Source: Mesorhizobium sp. YIM 152430 (GTDB lineage: Bacteria > Pseudomonadota > Alphaproteobacteria > Rhizobiales > Rhizobiaceae). From it: a stretch of 64,000 nt of DNA. The notes beneath the pieces were generated by a model, which was given only the letters and a program-made list of their open reading frames with translations, had not been told where the DNA came from and did not search any database. The translations under genes were made by a program, and so were the position numbers. Of this stretch, positions 43,342 through 52,127 are shown piece by piece (position 1 is the stretch's first letter; each line of letters starts with the position of its first letter). Where the stretch lies: the NCBI RefSeq assembly GCF_029210365.1, contig NZ_JARGES010000020.1, positions 248,001-312,000 of the forward strand. Direction: 5' to 3'.

Positions 43342-44110
43342 GCGGAAGGGTGCGCAGCGACACGTCGAAGGACCGGCTGTCGCGATATTCAACCTCGAAA
43401 TTCTCGCCGATCATGGCCGCGAAGGTCGAGATCGGCGTCGAGAAGCGGTGCATCGGCAGGACGATCGAGGATTGCAGCCGCGTCGTGATCTCCGAAACGT
43501 CGCCGAGCGACAGCGTCATGCCGCCATCGATCGGCACCATCACCACGTCGAGCCGGCCGATCGCGCCATAATGCTCGGGCGCGAGCGCGTGATGCAGATG
43601 GCCGAGATGCCCGATGCACAGGCCCGCCACCTCGAAGATGAAGATCGAATTGGCGCCTTCCTCGCTCGCGCCCCAGCGCATGATGTCGGTCGGCACGTTG
43701 CGGATATAGACGTCCTCGACCACCACCGCATGGCGCGCCGGCCCGTCCTCGCCCCATCCCGGCAGGACATGCCCGATGCGCGGATCGGGGTTGAGCGTGA
43801 AATGCGTGCTGTGGGCCTTGTTCATGGTGATGACGTCGGGCAGCGGGTCGGCCCCGTAGGCACCCGAAAAATCGGTCGCGATCCTGACCCCGCCCGGCGT
43901 CTCGATCAGATAGGTCGAATGTCCGGCATAGGTGATCGTGACCGTTTCCTCTTCCGCCTGCACCTGCGTGAAATTCGCATAGACGACGTTCGGCACGGTT
44001 TGCGCGATCGCCAGGCACTGGCTCGGCACGGGCGCGTCGGGCGGCGCCTCCTGGGCGGCGGCCGCAACGGTGAGAAGGGCAACGAGGCCGGCGGCGGACA
44101 GCAGTTTCAT
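43307..44110 (-). CDS. Exported metallo-beta-lactamase-fold (UlaG-like) protein
   Basis: The 267-residue product has a signal peptide (MKLLSAAGLVALLTVAAAA, cleavage near residue 20) and starts at 44110 after GGGAG. The domain opens TITYAGHSTYLIETPGGVRIATDFSG, typical of the UlaG/beta-lactamase-fold group. The metal-binding block HxHxDH is not intact: the corresponding stretch is NKAHSTHFTLNPDPR. A second His-rich stretch is CIGHLGHLHHAL, and VVMVPIDGGMTL and VLPMHRFSTP follow in the usual places. It may still bind metal in a changed geometry or be a non-enzymatic periplasmic protein. Confidence 0.82.
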   Translation of the reverse strand: MKLLSAAGLVALLTVAAAAQEAPPDAPVPSQCLAIAQTVPNVVYANFTQVQAEEETVTITYAGHSTYLIETPGGVRIATDFSGAYGADPLPDVITMNKAHSTHFTLNPDPRIGHVLPGWGEDGPARHAVVVEDVYIRNVPTDIMRWGASEEGANSIFIFEVAGLCIGHLGHLHHALAPEHYGAIGRLDVVMVPIDGGMTLSLGDVSEITTRLQSSIVLPMHRFSTPISTFAAMIGENFEVEYRDSRSFDVSLRTLPRRPTVLILEGV

Positions 44111-44265
44111 GAGCGGGCTCCCGGACAGGTTTCTTCCCCAGCGTAACCGTGGCATCCGCCCTGGTGTGTCACGATTGCGCGAGGCCGGGCTTCTGGACGC
44201 CCATGGCGGTTTTCATTATAACCCGGCCAAATTTTCCACTCAGCCGAACGATCGACAGGGGTGCC

Positions 44266-45015
44266 ATGGCCGGCCATTCACAGTTCAAGAACATCATGCA
44301 CCGCAAGGGCCGCCAGGATGCGGTGCGTTCCAAGATGTTTTCCAAGCTCGCGCGCGAGATCACCGTCGCTGCCAAGATGGGAGCGCCCGATCCCGCGATG
44401 AACCCGCGCCTGCGTCTGGCCGTCCAGAACGCCAAGGCCCAGTCCATGCCGAAGGACAACATCCAGCGCGCCATCAACAAGGCCGCCGGCGGCGATGCGG
44501 AAACCTACGAGGAAGTGCGCTACGAGGGCTACGGGCCGGGCGGCGTCGCCGTCATCGTCGAGGCGCTGACCGACAACCGCAACCGCACCGCCTCCAACGT
44601 CCGCGCGGCCTTCACCAAGTCCGGCGGCGCGATGGGCGAAACCGGCTCGGTCGCCTTCATGTTCGATCGGGTCGGCGAGATCGTCTACAAGCTCGAAGCC
44701 GGCGACGCCGACAAGGTGATGGAAGCGGCGATCGAGGTCGGCGCCGAGGACGTCCAGTCGGACGAGGAAGGCCACACGATCTACTGCGCCTTCGAGGACA
44801 TCGGCGATGTGACGTCCGGCCTCGAAGCGGCTCTCGGCGAGGCCGAATCGGTCAAGGCGATCTGGCGTCCGCAGACCGACACCCCGGTCGACGAGGAAAA
44901 GGCGCAGTCGATCCTCAAGCTCGTCGCCACGCTCGAGGACGATGACGACGTGCAGAACGTCTACGCCAATTTCGAGGTTGACGAGGCCACGATGGCGAAA
45001 CTCTCCGCCGCCTGA
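44266..45015 (+). CDS. YebC/PmpR family protein
   Basis: A 249-residue protein of the YebC/PmpR/TACO1 family; members were described as transcription regulators and more recently as translation factors that relieve ribosome stalling. The ATG at 44266 gives the invariant N-terminus [19 protein letters not shown], followed by [33 protein letters not shown] and [23 protein letters not shown]. In many Proteobacteria this gene precedes ruvC; here ruvC is about 15 kb away. Its stop overlaps the next start (TGATG). Confidence 0.96.
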   Translation: MAGHSQFKNIMHRKGRQDAVRSKMFSKLAREITVAAKMGAPDPAMNPRLRLAVQNAKAQSMPKDNIQRAINKAAGGDAETYEEVRYEGYGPGGVAVIVEALTDNRNRTASNVRAAFTKSGGAMGETGSVAFMFDRVGEIVYKLEAGDADKVMEAAIEVGAEDVQSDEEGHTIYCAFEDIGDVTSGLEAALGEAESVKAIWRPQTDTPVDEEKAQSILKLVATLEDDDDVQNVYANFEVDEATMAKLSAA

Positions 45016-45299
45016 TGAGCGAAACCGTCCGCCCGCGCATCGCGATCACCTATTGCACACAGTGCAACTGGATGCTGCGCGCGGCCTGGATGGCGCAGGA
45101 GCTGCTCGCGACCTTCGGCCAGGATCTGGCCGAAGTCGCGCTTCTCCCCGGCACCGGCGGCATCTTCGTCATCACGCTCGACGGACAGACGATCTGGGAC
45201 CGCAAGGAAGATGGTGGGTTTCCCGAGGCGAAGGCACTGAAGCAGCGCGTCCGCGACGTGGCGTGGCCGCAGCGCGATTTGGGACATTCGGATCGGTAG
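45015..45299 (+). CDS. SelT/SelW/SelH (Rdx) family thioredoxin-like protein
   Basis: Small redox protein of 94 residues with the CxxC motif in IAITYCTQCNWMLRAAWMAQELL near the N-terminus and GTGGIFVITLDGQTIWDRKEDGGFPEAKALKQRVRD, which is the standard Rdx pattern. The selenoprotein relatives have Sec in place of the second Cys; this one has Cys in both. It is coupled to yebC by a one-base overlap. Exact partner unknown. Confidence 0.92.
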   Translation: MSETVRPRIAITYCTQCNWMLRAAWMAQELLATFGQDLAEVALLPGTGGIFVITLDGQTIWDRKEDGGFPEAKALKQRVRDVAWPQRDLGHSDR

Positions 45300-45306
45300 A
45301 CCCGTT

Positions 45307-45465
45307 CTATTTTTTCATCAAGAACCAGACAAGACCGCCCGCCGCGCCAAGCCCGATACCTATCGCGATCCCGACACCCACAGTATCGAGCATAACGCCG
45401 ATCGCGACGCCTACGGGCACTCCAATAGCCATGCCGGTCGCGACGATGCCGTATTCGTCCTTCAT
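45307..45465 (-). CDS. Small glycine-zipper membrane protein
   Basis: A 52-residue protein: short polar start MKDEYGIVATG, then two hydrophobic, Gly- and Val-rich segments (VGVAIGVML, VGVGIAIGIGLGAAGGLVWFLMKK) with GxxxG spacing. The start at 45465 has a strong GGAGGTGAGG site, which supports it as a real gene in spite of its small size. It is convergent with the SelW-like gene, 7 bp away. Function unknown. Confidence 0.65.
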   Translation of the reverse strand: MKDEYGIVATGMAIGVPVGVAIGVMLDTVGVGIAIGIGLGAAGGLVWFLMKK

Positions 45466-45516
45466 CGCCTCACCTCCGTTTCGCAGCGTGAAGTGACAAT
45501 CAGGCCGGAAGCGGGC

Positions 45517-45544
45517 AACAAAAAACCCGCCACGCGGGCGGGTT
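45517..45544 (-). terminator. Rho-independent terminator of rpmE
   Basis: On the minus strand AACCCGCC / GGCGGGTT (8 bp, 5-base loop) runs into TTTTTTG. It is 26 bp after the rpmE stop and before the small membrane protein gene. Confidence 0.92.
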
Positions 45545-45570
45545 CTTCGCAACCAGTATTCGCGTCCGGC

Positions 45571-45792
45571 TTAGATACCGAGATTGGCGAACTTGTTCTT
45601 GAACTTGGAAACGCGGCCGCCGCGGTCGAGCATCGACTGGTTGCCGCCGGTCCACGCCGGGTGCGTGCTCGGGTCGATGTCGAGGTTCATCGTGTCGCCT
45701 TCCTTGCCCCAGGTGGAGCGCGTCAGGTACTCGGTGCCGTCGGTCATGACGACCTTGATCGTGTGATAGTCGGGATGGATATCGGCTTTCAT
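45571..45792 (-). CDS. rpmE: 50S ribosomal protein L31
   Basis: The 73-residue product is L31 without zinc-binding cysteines, the form found in Rhizobiales: [29 protein letters not shown] at the start, [32 protein letters not shown] at the end. It forms the bridge between the 50S central protuberance and the 30S head. It diverges from the ABC transporter gene and has its own terminator. Confidence 0.97.
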   Translation of the reverse strand: MKADIHPDYHTIKVVMTDGTEYLTRSTWGKEGDTMNLDIDPSTHPAWTGGNQSMLDRGGRVSKFKNKFANLGI

Positions 45793-45984
45793 CGGTCTTG
45801 TCCTAATGTCTCGATCGGGAGCACGGAGCCAATGCCTGCGGCGATTGCACCCGCTCCGGGCACTTGAAGCGGCGACCGTCAGGGTCTACGGCTTCGAAAA
45901 ACGTCGGCTGGCCTATACAGGAGCCGAAATTGAATCACAAGAGCGCGCCGGCGAAATCAGCGCCGCGCGCTTGTCGAGGACGCG

Positions 45985-47787
45985 ATGAGACCCGCAGACG
46001 CTGAAGCCGAAGCCCGCCGGCGCTCGCTTCGCCCCTTGCGCACCATGCTGCCCTACATGCTGCGCTACCGCGGCAAGGTCGCGGGCGCGCTGTTCTTTCT
46101 GTCGCTGGCGGCGCTGACCACGCTGACGCTGCCGCTCGCCGTGCGCCGGATGATCGACCACGGCTTCACCGGTTCGGACGACCAGCTCATCGCCAACTAC
46201 TTCTCGATGCTCATCGTCATCGCGGTGGTGCTCGCCGCCGCCTCGGCCGGGCGCTACTACTTCGTCATCACGCTCGGCGAGCGTGTCGTCTCCGACGTGC
46301 GCCGCGACGTCTTCGCCCATGTCGCGCGCCTGTCGCCCGGCTTCTTCGACACGGTCCAGTCCGGCGAGATCGTCTCGCGCCTCACCGCCGACACGACGCA
46401 GATCAAGTCTGCCATGGGCGCGACCGCGTCCGTCGCGCTGCGCAACGTCATCCTCGGCACCGGCGCGCTGACCATGATGGTCGTCACCAGCCCCAAGCTC
46501 TCCGGCCTCGTCATCGCCGCCATTCCGCTGATCGTGCTGCCGCTCGTCGCCTTCGGCCGCTCGGTGCGAGCGAAGTCGCGCCACGCGCAGGACACGCTCG
46601 CCCACGCCACCGCCTATGCGAGCGAGCAGATCGGCTCGGTGCGCACGCTCCAGGCATTCACCAACGAGGCCCTGGTCACCGGCCGCTATTCCAGCGCCGT
46701 CGAGGAAGCCTTCGAAGCCGCGCGTCTCTCCGTCTTCGCCCGCTCCTTCCTCACCTTCTTCGCCATCCTGACGATCTTTTCGTCGATCGTCGGCGTTCTG
46801 TGGTTCGGCTCGCGCGACGTTCTGACCGGCGAGATGAGCCCCGGCACGCTGTCGCAGTTCCTGCTCTACGCCGTCTTCGCCGCCGGCGCGCTCGGCGCGC
46901 TGTCCGAGGTCTGGGGCGAACTCAGCCAGGCTGCCGGCGCGGCCGAGCGGCTGACCGAACTCCTGGCCGAAGAGCCGCACGTCGCCGAGGTCGCGAACCC
47001 GGCCCCGCTGCCTGTCCCGCCGCGCGGCGAAGTCGTCTTTTCCGACGTGTCCTTCGCCTATCCGGTCCGGCCCGGCCAGTCGGCCATCCGGTCGCTCGAT
47101 TTCACCGTCCAGCCCGGCGAGACCGTCGCCATCGTCGGCCCGTCCGGCGCCGGCAAGAGCACGATCTTCTCTCTGCTCCTGCGCTTCTACGATCCGTCCG
47201 CCGGTGCGATCCTCGTCGACGGCGTCGACATCCGCGAGGTCGCGCTCGACGATCTGCGCGCGCGCATCGCCATCGTGCCGCAGGACGTGACGATCTTCGC
47301 CGCGACGGCGGCCGAGAATATCGGCTTCGGCCGCCCGGATGCGACCCGCGCCGAGATCGAGGCCGCCGCCCGCGACGCCCACGCCGAGACCTTCATCCGC
47401 AATCTCGACGCCGGCTTCGACACCGAGCTCGGCGAGCGCGGCGTGACGCTCTCCGGCGGCCAGCGCCAGCGCGTCGCTATTGCCCGCGCCATCCTGCGCA
47501 ACGCCCCGATCCTGCTTCTCGACGAAGCCACTTCAGCCCTCGACGCCGAAAGCGAGACGCTGGTGCAGGCCGCGCTGGAGCGCTTGATGGAAGGCCGCAC
47601 CACGCTCGTCATCGCCCACCGGCTGGCGACCGTCCTCAAGGCCGACCGCATCCTCGTCATGGACCAGGGCCGCATCGTCGAAACGGGCACGCATCAAAGC
47701 CTCGTGCGTCAGGGCGGCACCTACGCCCACCTCGCCAGCCTGCAATTCGACGTTGGCGCCGAGGCGTTCAGAAAAGCTGCGGAATGA
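45985..47787 (+). CDS. ABC exporter, fused permease and ATPase (MsbA/ABCB-type)
   Basis: A 600-residue half-transporter. Six membrane helices occupy residues about 30-320, then the nucleotide-binding domain: Walker A IVGPSGAGKSTIFSLLL, Q-loop IVPQDVTIFA, signature LSGGQRQRVAIARAIL, Walker B ILLLDEATSALDAESE, and H-loop VIAHRLATV. It dimerises to export a hydrophobic substrate such as a lipid or drug. In Rhizobiales this gene stands near rpmE. The coupled gene downstream overlaps by 4 bp. Confidence 0.95.
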   Translation: MRPADAEAEARRRSLRPLRTMLPYMLRYRGKVAGALFFLSLAALTTLTLPLAVRRMIDHGFTGSDDQLIANYFSMLIVIAVVLAAASAGRYYFVITLGERVVSDVRRDVFAHVARLSPGFFDTVQSGEIVSRLTADTTQIKSAMGATASVALRNVILGTGALTMMVVTSPKLSGLVIAAIPLIVLPLVAFGRSVRAKSRHAQDTLAHATAYASEQIGSVRTLQAFTNEALVTGRYSSAVEEAFEAARLSVFARSFLTFFAILTIFSSIVGVLWFGSRDVLTGEMSPGTLSQFLLYAVFAAGALGALSEVWGELSQAAGAAERLTELLAEEPHVAEVANPAPLPVPPRGEVVFSDVSFAYPVRPGQSAIRSLDFTVQPGETVAIVGPSGAGKSTIFSLLLRFYDPSAGAILVDGVDIREVALDDLRARIAIVPQDVTIFAATAAENIGFGRPDATRAEIEAAARDAHAETFIRNLDAGFDTELGERGVTLSGGQRQRVAIARAILRNAPILLLDEATSALDAESETLVQAALERLMEGRTTLVIAHRLATVLKADRILVMDQGRIVETGTHQSLVRQGGTYAHLASLQFDVGAEAFRKAAE

Positions 47788-48245
47788 TGAACCCACAGTT
47801 GTGCCAAGCCCTTGTCGAGGTGGCGGAAGCTGCGCCTGTCGGACATGATGATTGGTGGATTATTGGCAGTGCCGCGATTGCCGCATCGGGAATCGAAGGC
47901 GTCAAGCCCGAAGATGTCGACGTTCTCGGATCATCGGCGACACTTTTGAAACTTCTTGATCACTGGCAGGTCGCTTCCGGCGCTTCATATCCCGGCGGGC
48001 AGTTCAGGTCGCACCCCTATGTCCGCGTCAGGCTCCCCGGCTGCCTTCCGATAGAGACGATGGGCGACCTTCACGTTTACGCCAGTGGTGGGTGGCTTCC
48101 TGTTCGTCCGGCCACGCGTGTCGAACTGAAAATCGCCGGGCATTCGATTTTCCTGCCAACGCTCCGCGAACAGATCGACATCTTGCGCATGTTCGGCCGA
48201 CCCAAGGATCTCGCCAAGGCGAGGCTGATCGAGGCGGCAACCTGA
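47784..48245 (+). CDS. Nucleotidyltransferase-fold-like protein of unknown function
   Basis: A 153-residue product whose ATG overlaps the stop of the ABC exporter gene (ATGA). The segment WWIIGSAAIAASGIEGVKPEDVDVLGSSATLL has the pattern of nucleotidyltransferase-fold proteins (Gly-Ser followed by a D-x-D motif, here EDVDVLG). The rest is FRSHPYVRVRLPGCLPIETMGDLHVYASGGWLPV and a final helix with REQIDILRMFGRPKDLAKARLIE, typical of small transferases related to kanamycin nucleotidyltransferase or AbiEii. A catalytic role is uncertain. The AT content is slightly higher than in the neighbours. Confidence 0.6.
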   Translation: MMNPQLCQALVEVAEAAPVGHDDWWIIGSAAIAASGIEGVKPEDVDVLGSSATLLKLLDHWQVASGASYPGGQFRSHPYVRVRLPGCLPIETMGDLHVYASGGWLPVRPATRVELKIAGHSIFLPTLREQIDILRMFGRPKDLAKARLIEAAT

Positions 48246-48259
48246 GCCCATCGTCCAAT

Positions 48260-49432
48260 CTACCCCAGCAGATTCCTTGCCGTGCGCATGAAAATCCGCG
48301 CCCCGATCGGGATCAGGTCGTCCGGGAAGTCATAGTCCGGATTGTGAAGCTGCGGGTGGTTCTCGCCGGCGCCCAGGAACAGCATCGCCGATTTCGCCCG
48401 CCGTCCGAAATGGCCGAAATCCTCAGACGCGCGCATCGGCAGTTCGGCCTCGTCATGCGAGATGCCTTCCGCATCCATCGCCGCGCGCAGATGCGAGACG
48501 GCCTCCGGCGCATTGAGGCTGGCGACGAAGATCTCGTGATAGTCGATTTCGCACCCGAGCCCTGCTCGCCCGGCAGCATCCTTCGCCAGCGCCTCGGCAG
48601 CGGCGACGAGATCGGCCATGCGCTCGTCGAGACGGGTGCGCAGCGTCGCCCAGACTTCGGCACGGCCCGGCGCGATGCCGAACACCGCCTCGCCCATCGA
48701 GACATGGGTCACCGTCACCATCGCGAAATCGTCTTCACTGAACCGTCCCCCGCCGAGCGCGGCGAGCTTCGGCATCAGTTCGGCCACCGCCGGCATCGGC
48801 GAGGTGCCGGTCTCGGGCATGGAGGAATGCGCAGTCTTGCCGGTGAGCACGATCCGCATTCCGCGCGAGGCGCAATTGACGACGCCTTCCTTCAGCCGCA
48901 CATGGCCGAGCGGCGTTCCGGGCAGATTGTGCAGCGAGAAGGCGAAATCAGGCAGGATCGCATCGTAACGCGGATCGGCGACGACGCCGGCCGCGCCCGC
49001 GCCCGTTTCCTCTGCCGGCTGGAACATCAGCACGACGCGGCCCTTGGCGGGCCGCTTGCGCCCGAGTTGACGCCCGAGGGCGGCGAGGATGGTCGTATGC
49101 CCCTCATGGCCGCACATATGCGACTTGCCCGGCACTTTCGAGCGGTGTGGCACGTCGCCCAGTTCCTCAATCGGCAGTGCGTCCGTCTCGGAGCGGAAAA
49201 GCACGGTCGGCCCCGGCCTGCCGCTGTCATAGACGACGGCGACGCCATGCCCGCCGAGCCCAGTCAGGATTTCATCGGGCTCGGTCGGCGTCAGGAACGA
49301 CACGACCTCGCGCGCCGTCTCTTCCTCTTCGCCCGAGATTTCCGGCTGCTCGTGCAGCTTGCGCCGCCAGGCCGTCAGTTCAGCGATGTCGCTATTGGTC
49401 AGTTGCATGAAATTGTCCCTGGTCGCGTTCAT
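48260..49432 (-). CDS. M20-family amidohydrolase/peptidase
   Basis: Zinc-dependent aminoacylase-type hydrolase of 390 residues (hippurate/N-acyl amino-acid hydrolase group). Metal-binding motifs: SHMCGHEGHTTILAALGRQL, VVLMFQPAEETGAGAAGV, and in the C-terminal part MRASEDFGHFGRRAKSAMLFLGAGE with the last metal His in ENHPQLHNPDYDFPDDLI. The dimerisation domain starts near FSLHNLPGTPLGHVRLKEG. Its start overlaps the stop of the FAD dehydrogenase gene by 4 bp, so they share an mRNA. Confidence 0.93.
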   Translation of the reverse strand: MNATRDNFMQLTNSDIAELTAWRRKLHEQPEISGEEEETAREVVSFLTPTEPDEILTGLGGHGVAVVYDSGRPGPTVLFRSETDALPIEELGDVPHRSKVPGKSHMCGHEGHTTILAALGRQLGRKRPAKGRVVLMFQPAEETGAGAAGVVADPRYDAILPDFAFSLHNLPGTPLGHVRLKEGVVNCASRGMRIVLTGKTAHSSMPETGTSPMPAVAELMPKLAALGGGRFSEDDFAMVTVTHVSMGEAVFGIAPGRAEVWATLRTRLDERMADLVAAAEALAKDAAGRAGLGCEIDYHEIFVASLNAPEAVSHLRAAMDAEGISHDEAELPMRASEDFGHFGRRAKSAMLFLGAGENHPQLHNPDYDFPDDLIPIGARIFMRTARNLLG

Positions 49433-51075
49433 TGCACTGCCTTGCGCCCTGCGGCGCGGCCCGAAAAGATGCAGCCGCCGAGAAACGTGCCTTCCAGCGC
49501 ATTGTATCCGTGATACCCGCCGCCGCCGAACCCCGCAGCCTCTCCGACCGCGTAGAGCCCGGCAATCGGCTCGCCCGATCCGTCCAGCACCCGCGCGTCG
49601 AGATCGGTGTGAATGCCGCCGAGCGTCTTGCGGGTGAGAATGTTGAGGCGCACCGCGATCAGCGGCCCGTTCTTCGGATCGAGGATCTTGTGCGGTCTGG
49701 CCGTTCGGATCAGCCGGTCGCCGAGATAGGCGCGCGCGCCGCGAATGGCGGTCACCTGCGCGTCCTTGGCGAAGGGGTTGTCGATCTGACGGTCGCGCGC
49801 GGCGATCTGCGCCTCGAGCCGGTCATGGTCGATCAGATCCTCGCCGACGAGCCGGTTCATGCCTGCGACGAGTTCGCCGAGCGAGGAGGAGACGACGAAA
49901 TCCTCGCCATTGCGCTTGAACGCCTCGACCGGCGGCGGCGCGCCCTTGCCGCGCCGGCTCCTGACCACCTGCAACCACTCGCCGGAGGTTAGGTCCGGGT
50001 TCTGCTCCGAGCCCGACAGCGCGAATTCCTTCTCGATGATCTTCTGCGTCAGCACGAACCAGGAATGGTCGCGACCCGTCGACAGGATGCGCTTCAGCGT
50101 CGAGAGCGTGTCGAAACCCGGCATGGATGGCGGCTCGAGCCGCGCGCCATGGGCGTCGAACCACATCGAGGACGGGCCGGGCAGGATGCGGATGCCATGG
50201 TTAGGCCAGATCGGCGACCAGTTCTTGAGGCCCTCCGTATAGTGCCACATCCGGTCTTCGTTGATGACCGCCGCGCCCGCCTCGCGCGCGATGCCGATCA
50301 TCCGTCCGTCGACATGGTGCGGCACGCCGGCGACCATGGATTGCGGCGCAGGCCCGAGGCGCTCGACCGGCCAGTTCTTGCGCACCAGATCGAAATCGCC
50401 GCCGATCCCGCCCGAGGCGACGATCACCGCGCCCGCCGACAGTTCGAACGCGCCGGCGATGTCGCGTGACGACTTCTCACCCCGTCCGACGGTCGACGGC
50501 GCCAGAATCTCGCCTGCAACGCCTGTCACGGTGCCGTTGGTCCTGGCAAGCCGGCTCGCCCGATGACGGAATTTCAGCGTGATCCGCCCGGCGGCGACAT
50601 GTTCCCGCACACGCCGCTCGAACGGCGCGACGACGCCCGGCCCGGTTCCCCAGGTCAAATGAAAGCGCGGCACCGAATTGCCGTGCCCGGTGGCAAGCGC
50701 CCCGCCGCGCTCGGCCCAGCCGACGATGGGAAACCAGCGCATTCCCATCTGGTGGAGCCAGCTTCGCATCTCCCCGGCGGCGAAGTCGACATAGGCTTCG
50801 GCAGTCCGGCGCGGCCAGTGGTCCTCCACGCGGTCGAACCCGGCCGACCCCATCCAGTCGGAGAGCGCGAGGGCGTGGCTGTCCCGGATTCTCAGCCGCC
50901 GCTGTTCGGGCGTGTCGACCATGAACAGCCCGCCGAGCGACCAGAAAGCCTGTCCTCCGAGCGCGTTCTCGCCCTCCTGTTCGAGGATCACGACGCGTTT
51001 GCCGCGGTCGCCGAGTTCGGCCGCCGCGACCAGCCCGGCAAGCCCGCCCCCGACGATGATCACGTCGCAATCCAT
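49429..51075 (-). CDS. FAD-binding dehydrogenase (KstD/fumarate-reductase-like)
   Basis: A 548-residue flavoprotein: N-terminal Rossmann motif CDVIIVGGGLAGLVAAAELGDRGKRVVILEQEGENALGGQ, a substrate domain with VIVASGGIGGDFDLVRKNWP, and the C-terminal FAD-closing motif EPIAGLYAVGEAAGFGGGGYHGYNALEGTFLGGCIFSGR. This layout is that of COG3573-type predicted oxidoreductases, related to ketosteroid dehydrogenases and fumarate reductases. The substrate is unknown. It is in an operon with the M20 hydrolase. Confidence 0.9.
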   Translation of the reverse strand: MDCDVIIVGGGLAGLVAAAELGDRGKRVVILEQEGENALGGQAFWSLGGLFMVDTPEQRRLRIRDSHALALSDWMGSAGFDRVEDHWPRRTAEAYVDFAAGEMRSWLHQMGMRWFPIVGWAERGGALATGHGNSVPRFHLTWGTGPGVVAPFERRVREHVAAGRITLKFRHRASRLARTNGTVTGVAGEILAPSTVGRGEKSSRDIAGAFELSAGAVIVASGGIGGDFDLVRKNWPVERLGPAPQSMVAGVPHHVDGRMIGIAREAGAAVINEDRMWHYTEGLKNWSPIWPNHGIRILPGPSSMWFDAHGARLEPPSMPGFDTLSTLKRILSTGRDHSWFVLTQKIIEKEFALSGSEQNPDLTSGEWLQVVRSRRGKGAPPPVEAFKRNGEDFVVSSSLGELVAGMNRLVGEDLIDHDRLEAQIAARDRQIDNPFAKDAQVTAIRGARAYLGDRLIRTARPHKILDPKNGPLIAVRLNILTRKTLGGIHTDLDARVLDGSGEPIAGLYAVGEAAGFGGGGYHGYNALEGTFLGGCIFSGRAAGRKAVQ

Positions 51076-51094
51076 GCCCGTGCCTCCGTTGCGG

Positions 51095-52126
51095 CTATCT
51101 TTCGGTGAGCTTCAGTTCGATGCGGCGGTTGCGGTCGCGCGCCTGCGGCGTGTCGGTTTCGTCGAGCGGCTGGAATTCGCCGAAACCGGCCGCGACCAGA
51201 CGTTCGGCGGGCACGCCCTGGTCGACGAGGAACTTGACGACCGAGATCGCGCGCGCCGCCGACAGTTCCCAATTGTCGCGGAAGCGTCCGGTTCCGGAAA
51301 GCGGCACATTGTCGGTGTGGCCGTCGACGCGCAAAACCCAGTTGATCTCCGGCGGAATCTCGCGCTGAAGGTCCAGGATGGCGGTCGCGAGCTTTGCCAT
51401 CTCCTCCTGCCCCGCCGGGTTGATAACGTCGGCCCCGGTCGGAAAAAGCACTTCAGACTGGAAGACGAAACGGTCGCCGACGATGCGGATGTTGTCGCGG
51501 TCCGACAGGATTTCGCGCAGGCGCCCGAAGAAATCCGAGCGGTAGCGGTTCAGTTCCTGCACACGTTGGGCGAGCGCGACGTTCAGCCGGCGTCCCAGAT
51601 CGGCGATCTTGGCGTTGGATTCCTGGTCGCGCGCCTCGGAAACGTCGAGCGCGGCTTCGAGCGCGCCGATCTGGCTGCGCAGCGCCGCAATCTGCTGGTT
51701 GAGAAGCTCGACCTGGGACAGCGCGCGCTGCGAGACCTGCCGTTCCTCGTCGAGGGCGCCCGACAGCGAACCGATCTGCGCTTGCGCCTCGGCGCCCGCG
51801 CCGGAGCCTGCATCGAGAAGCTGCTGCAATCGCGAACGCTCCCCCTCGGCATCGGCGAGCGAGGCCCGCAGCGAAGACAGCGCATCCTCCATGTCCTGGC
51901 TGCTCGACTGCTCCAGCGCCAGCAACTGCGTCAGTTCGTTGATCTGCGCGTTGAGGCGGATCAGCGCCTGGTCGCGCCCGCTGATCTCCTGCGACAGCAG
52001 GAACTGCGCCAGGACGAACACCGACAACAGGAACATGATGGCGAGCAGCAGCGTCGACAGGGCGTCGACGAAGCCCGGCCAGTAGTCGACATTGCGCTGG
52101 CTGCGCCTGCCGCGCGCGAGCGCCAT
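51095..52126 (-). CDS. MotB/OmpA-like peptidoglycan-binding protein
   Basis: The 343-residue protein has one N-terminal membrane helix (about residues 19-43, FVDALSTLLLAIMFLLSVFVLAQFLL) preceded by the plug-like D-A-L-S motif of MotB-type stators (VDALSTLL), a long coiled coil (about 50-205) and a C-terminal OmpA-like domain (about 210-340) with RVDGHTDNVPLSGTGRFRDNWELSAARAISVVKFL. It overlaps or abuts the ExbB/TolQ-like gene by only 1 bp of spacing. Such pairs (often named MotA/MotB or TolQ/TolR-like) sit near suhB-efp in Rhizobiales and are not part of a flagellar cluster. They may form a proton-driven envelope motor. Confidence 0.85.
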   Translation of the reverse strand: MALARGRRSQRNVDYWPGFVDALSTLLLAIMFLLSVFVLAQFLLSQEISGRDQALIRLNAQINELTQLLALEQSSSQDMEDALSSLRASLADAEGERSRLQQLLDAGSGAGAEAQAQIGSLSGALDEERQVSQRALSQVELLNQQIAALRSQIGALEAALDVSEARDQESNAKIADLGRRLNVALAQRVQELNRYRSDFFGRLREILSDRDNIRIVGDRFVFQSEVLFPTGADVINPAGQEEMAKLATAILDLQREIPPEINWVLRVDGHTDNVPLSGTGRFRDNWELSAARAISVVKFLVDQGVPAERLVAAGFGEFQPLDETDTPQARDRNRRIELKLTER

Positions 52127-52127
52127 G

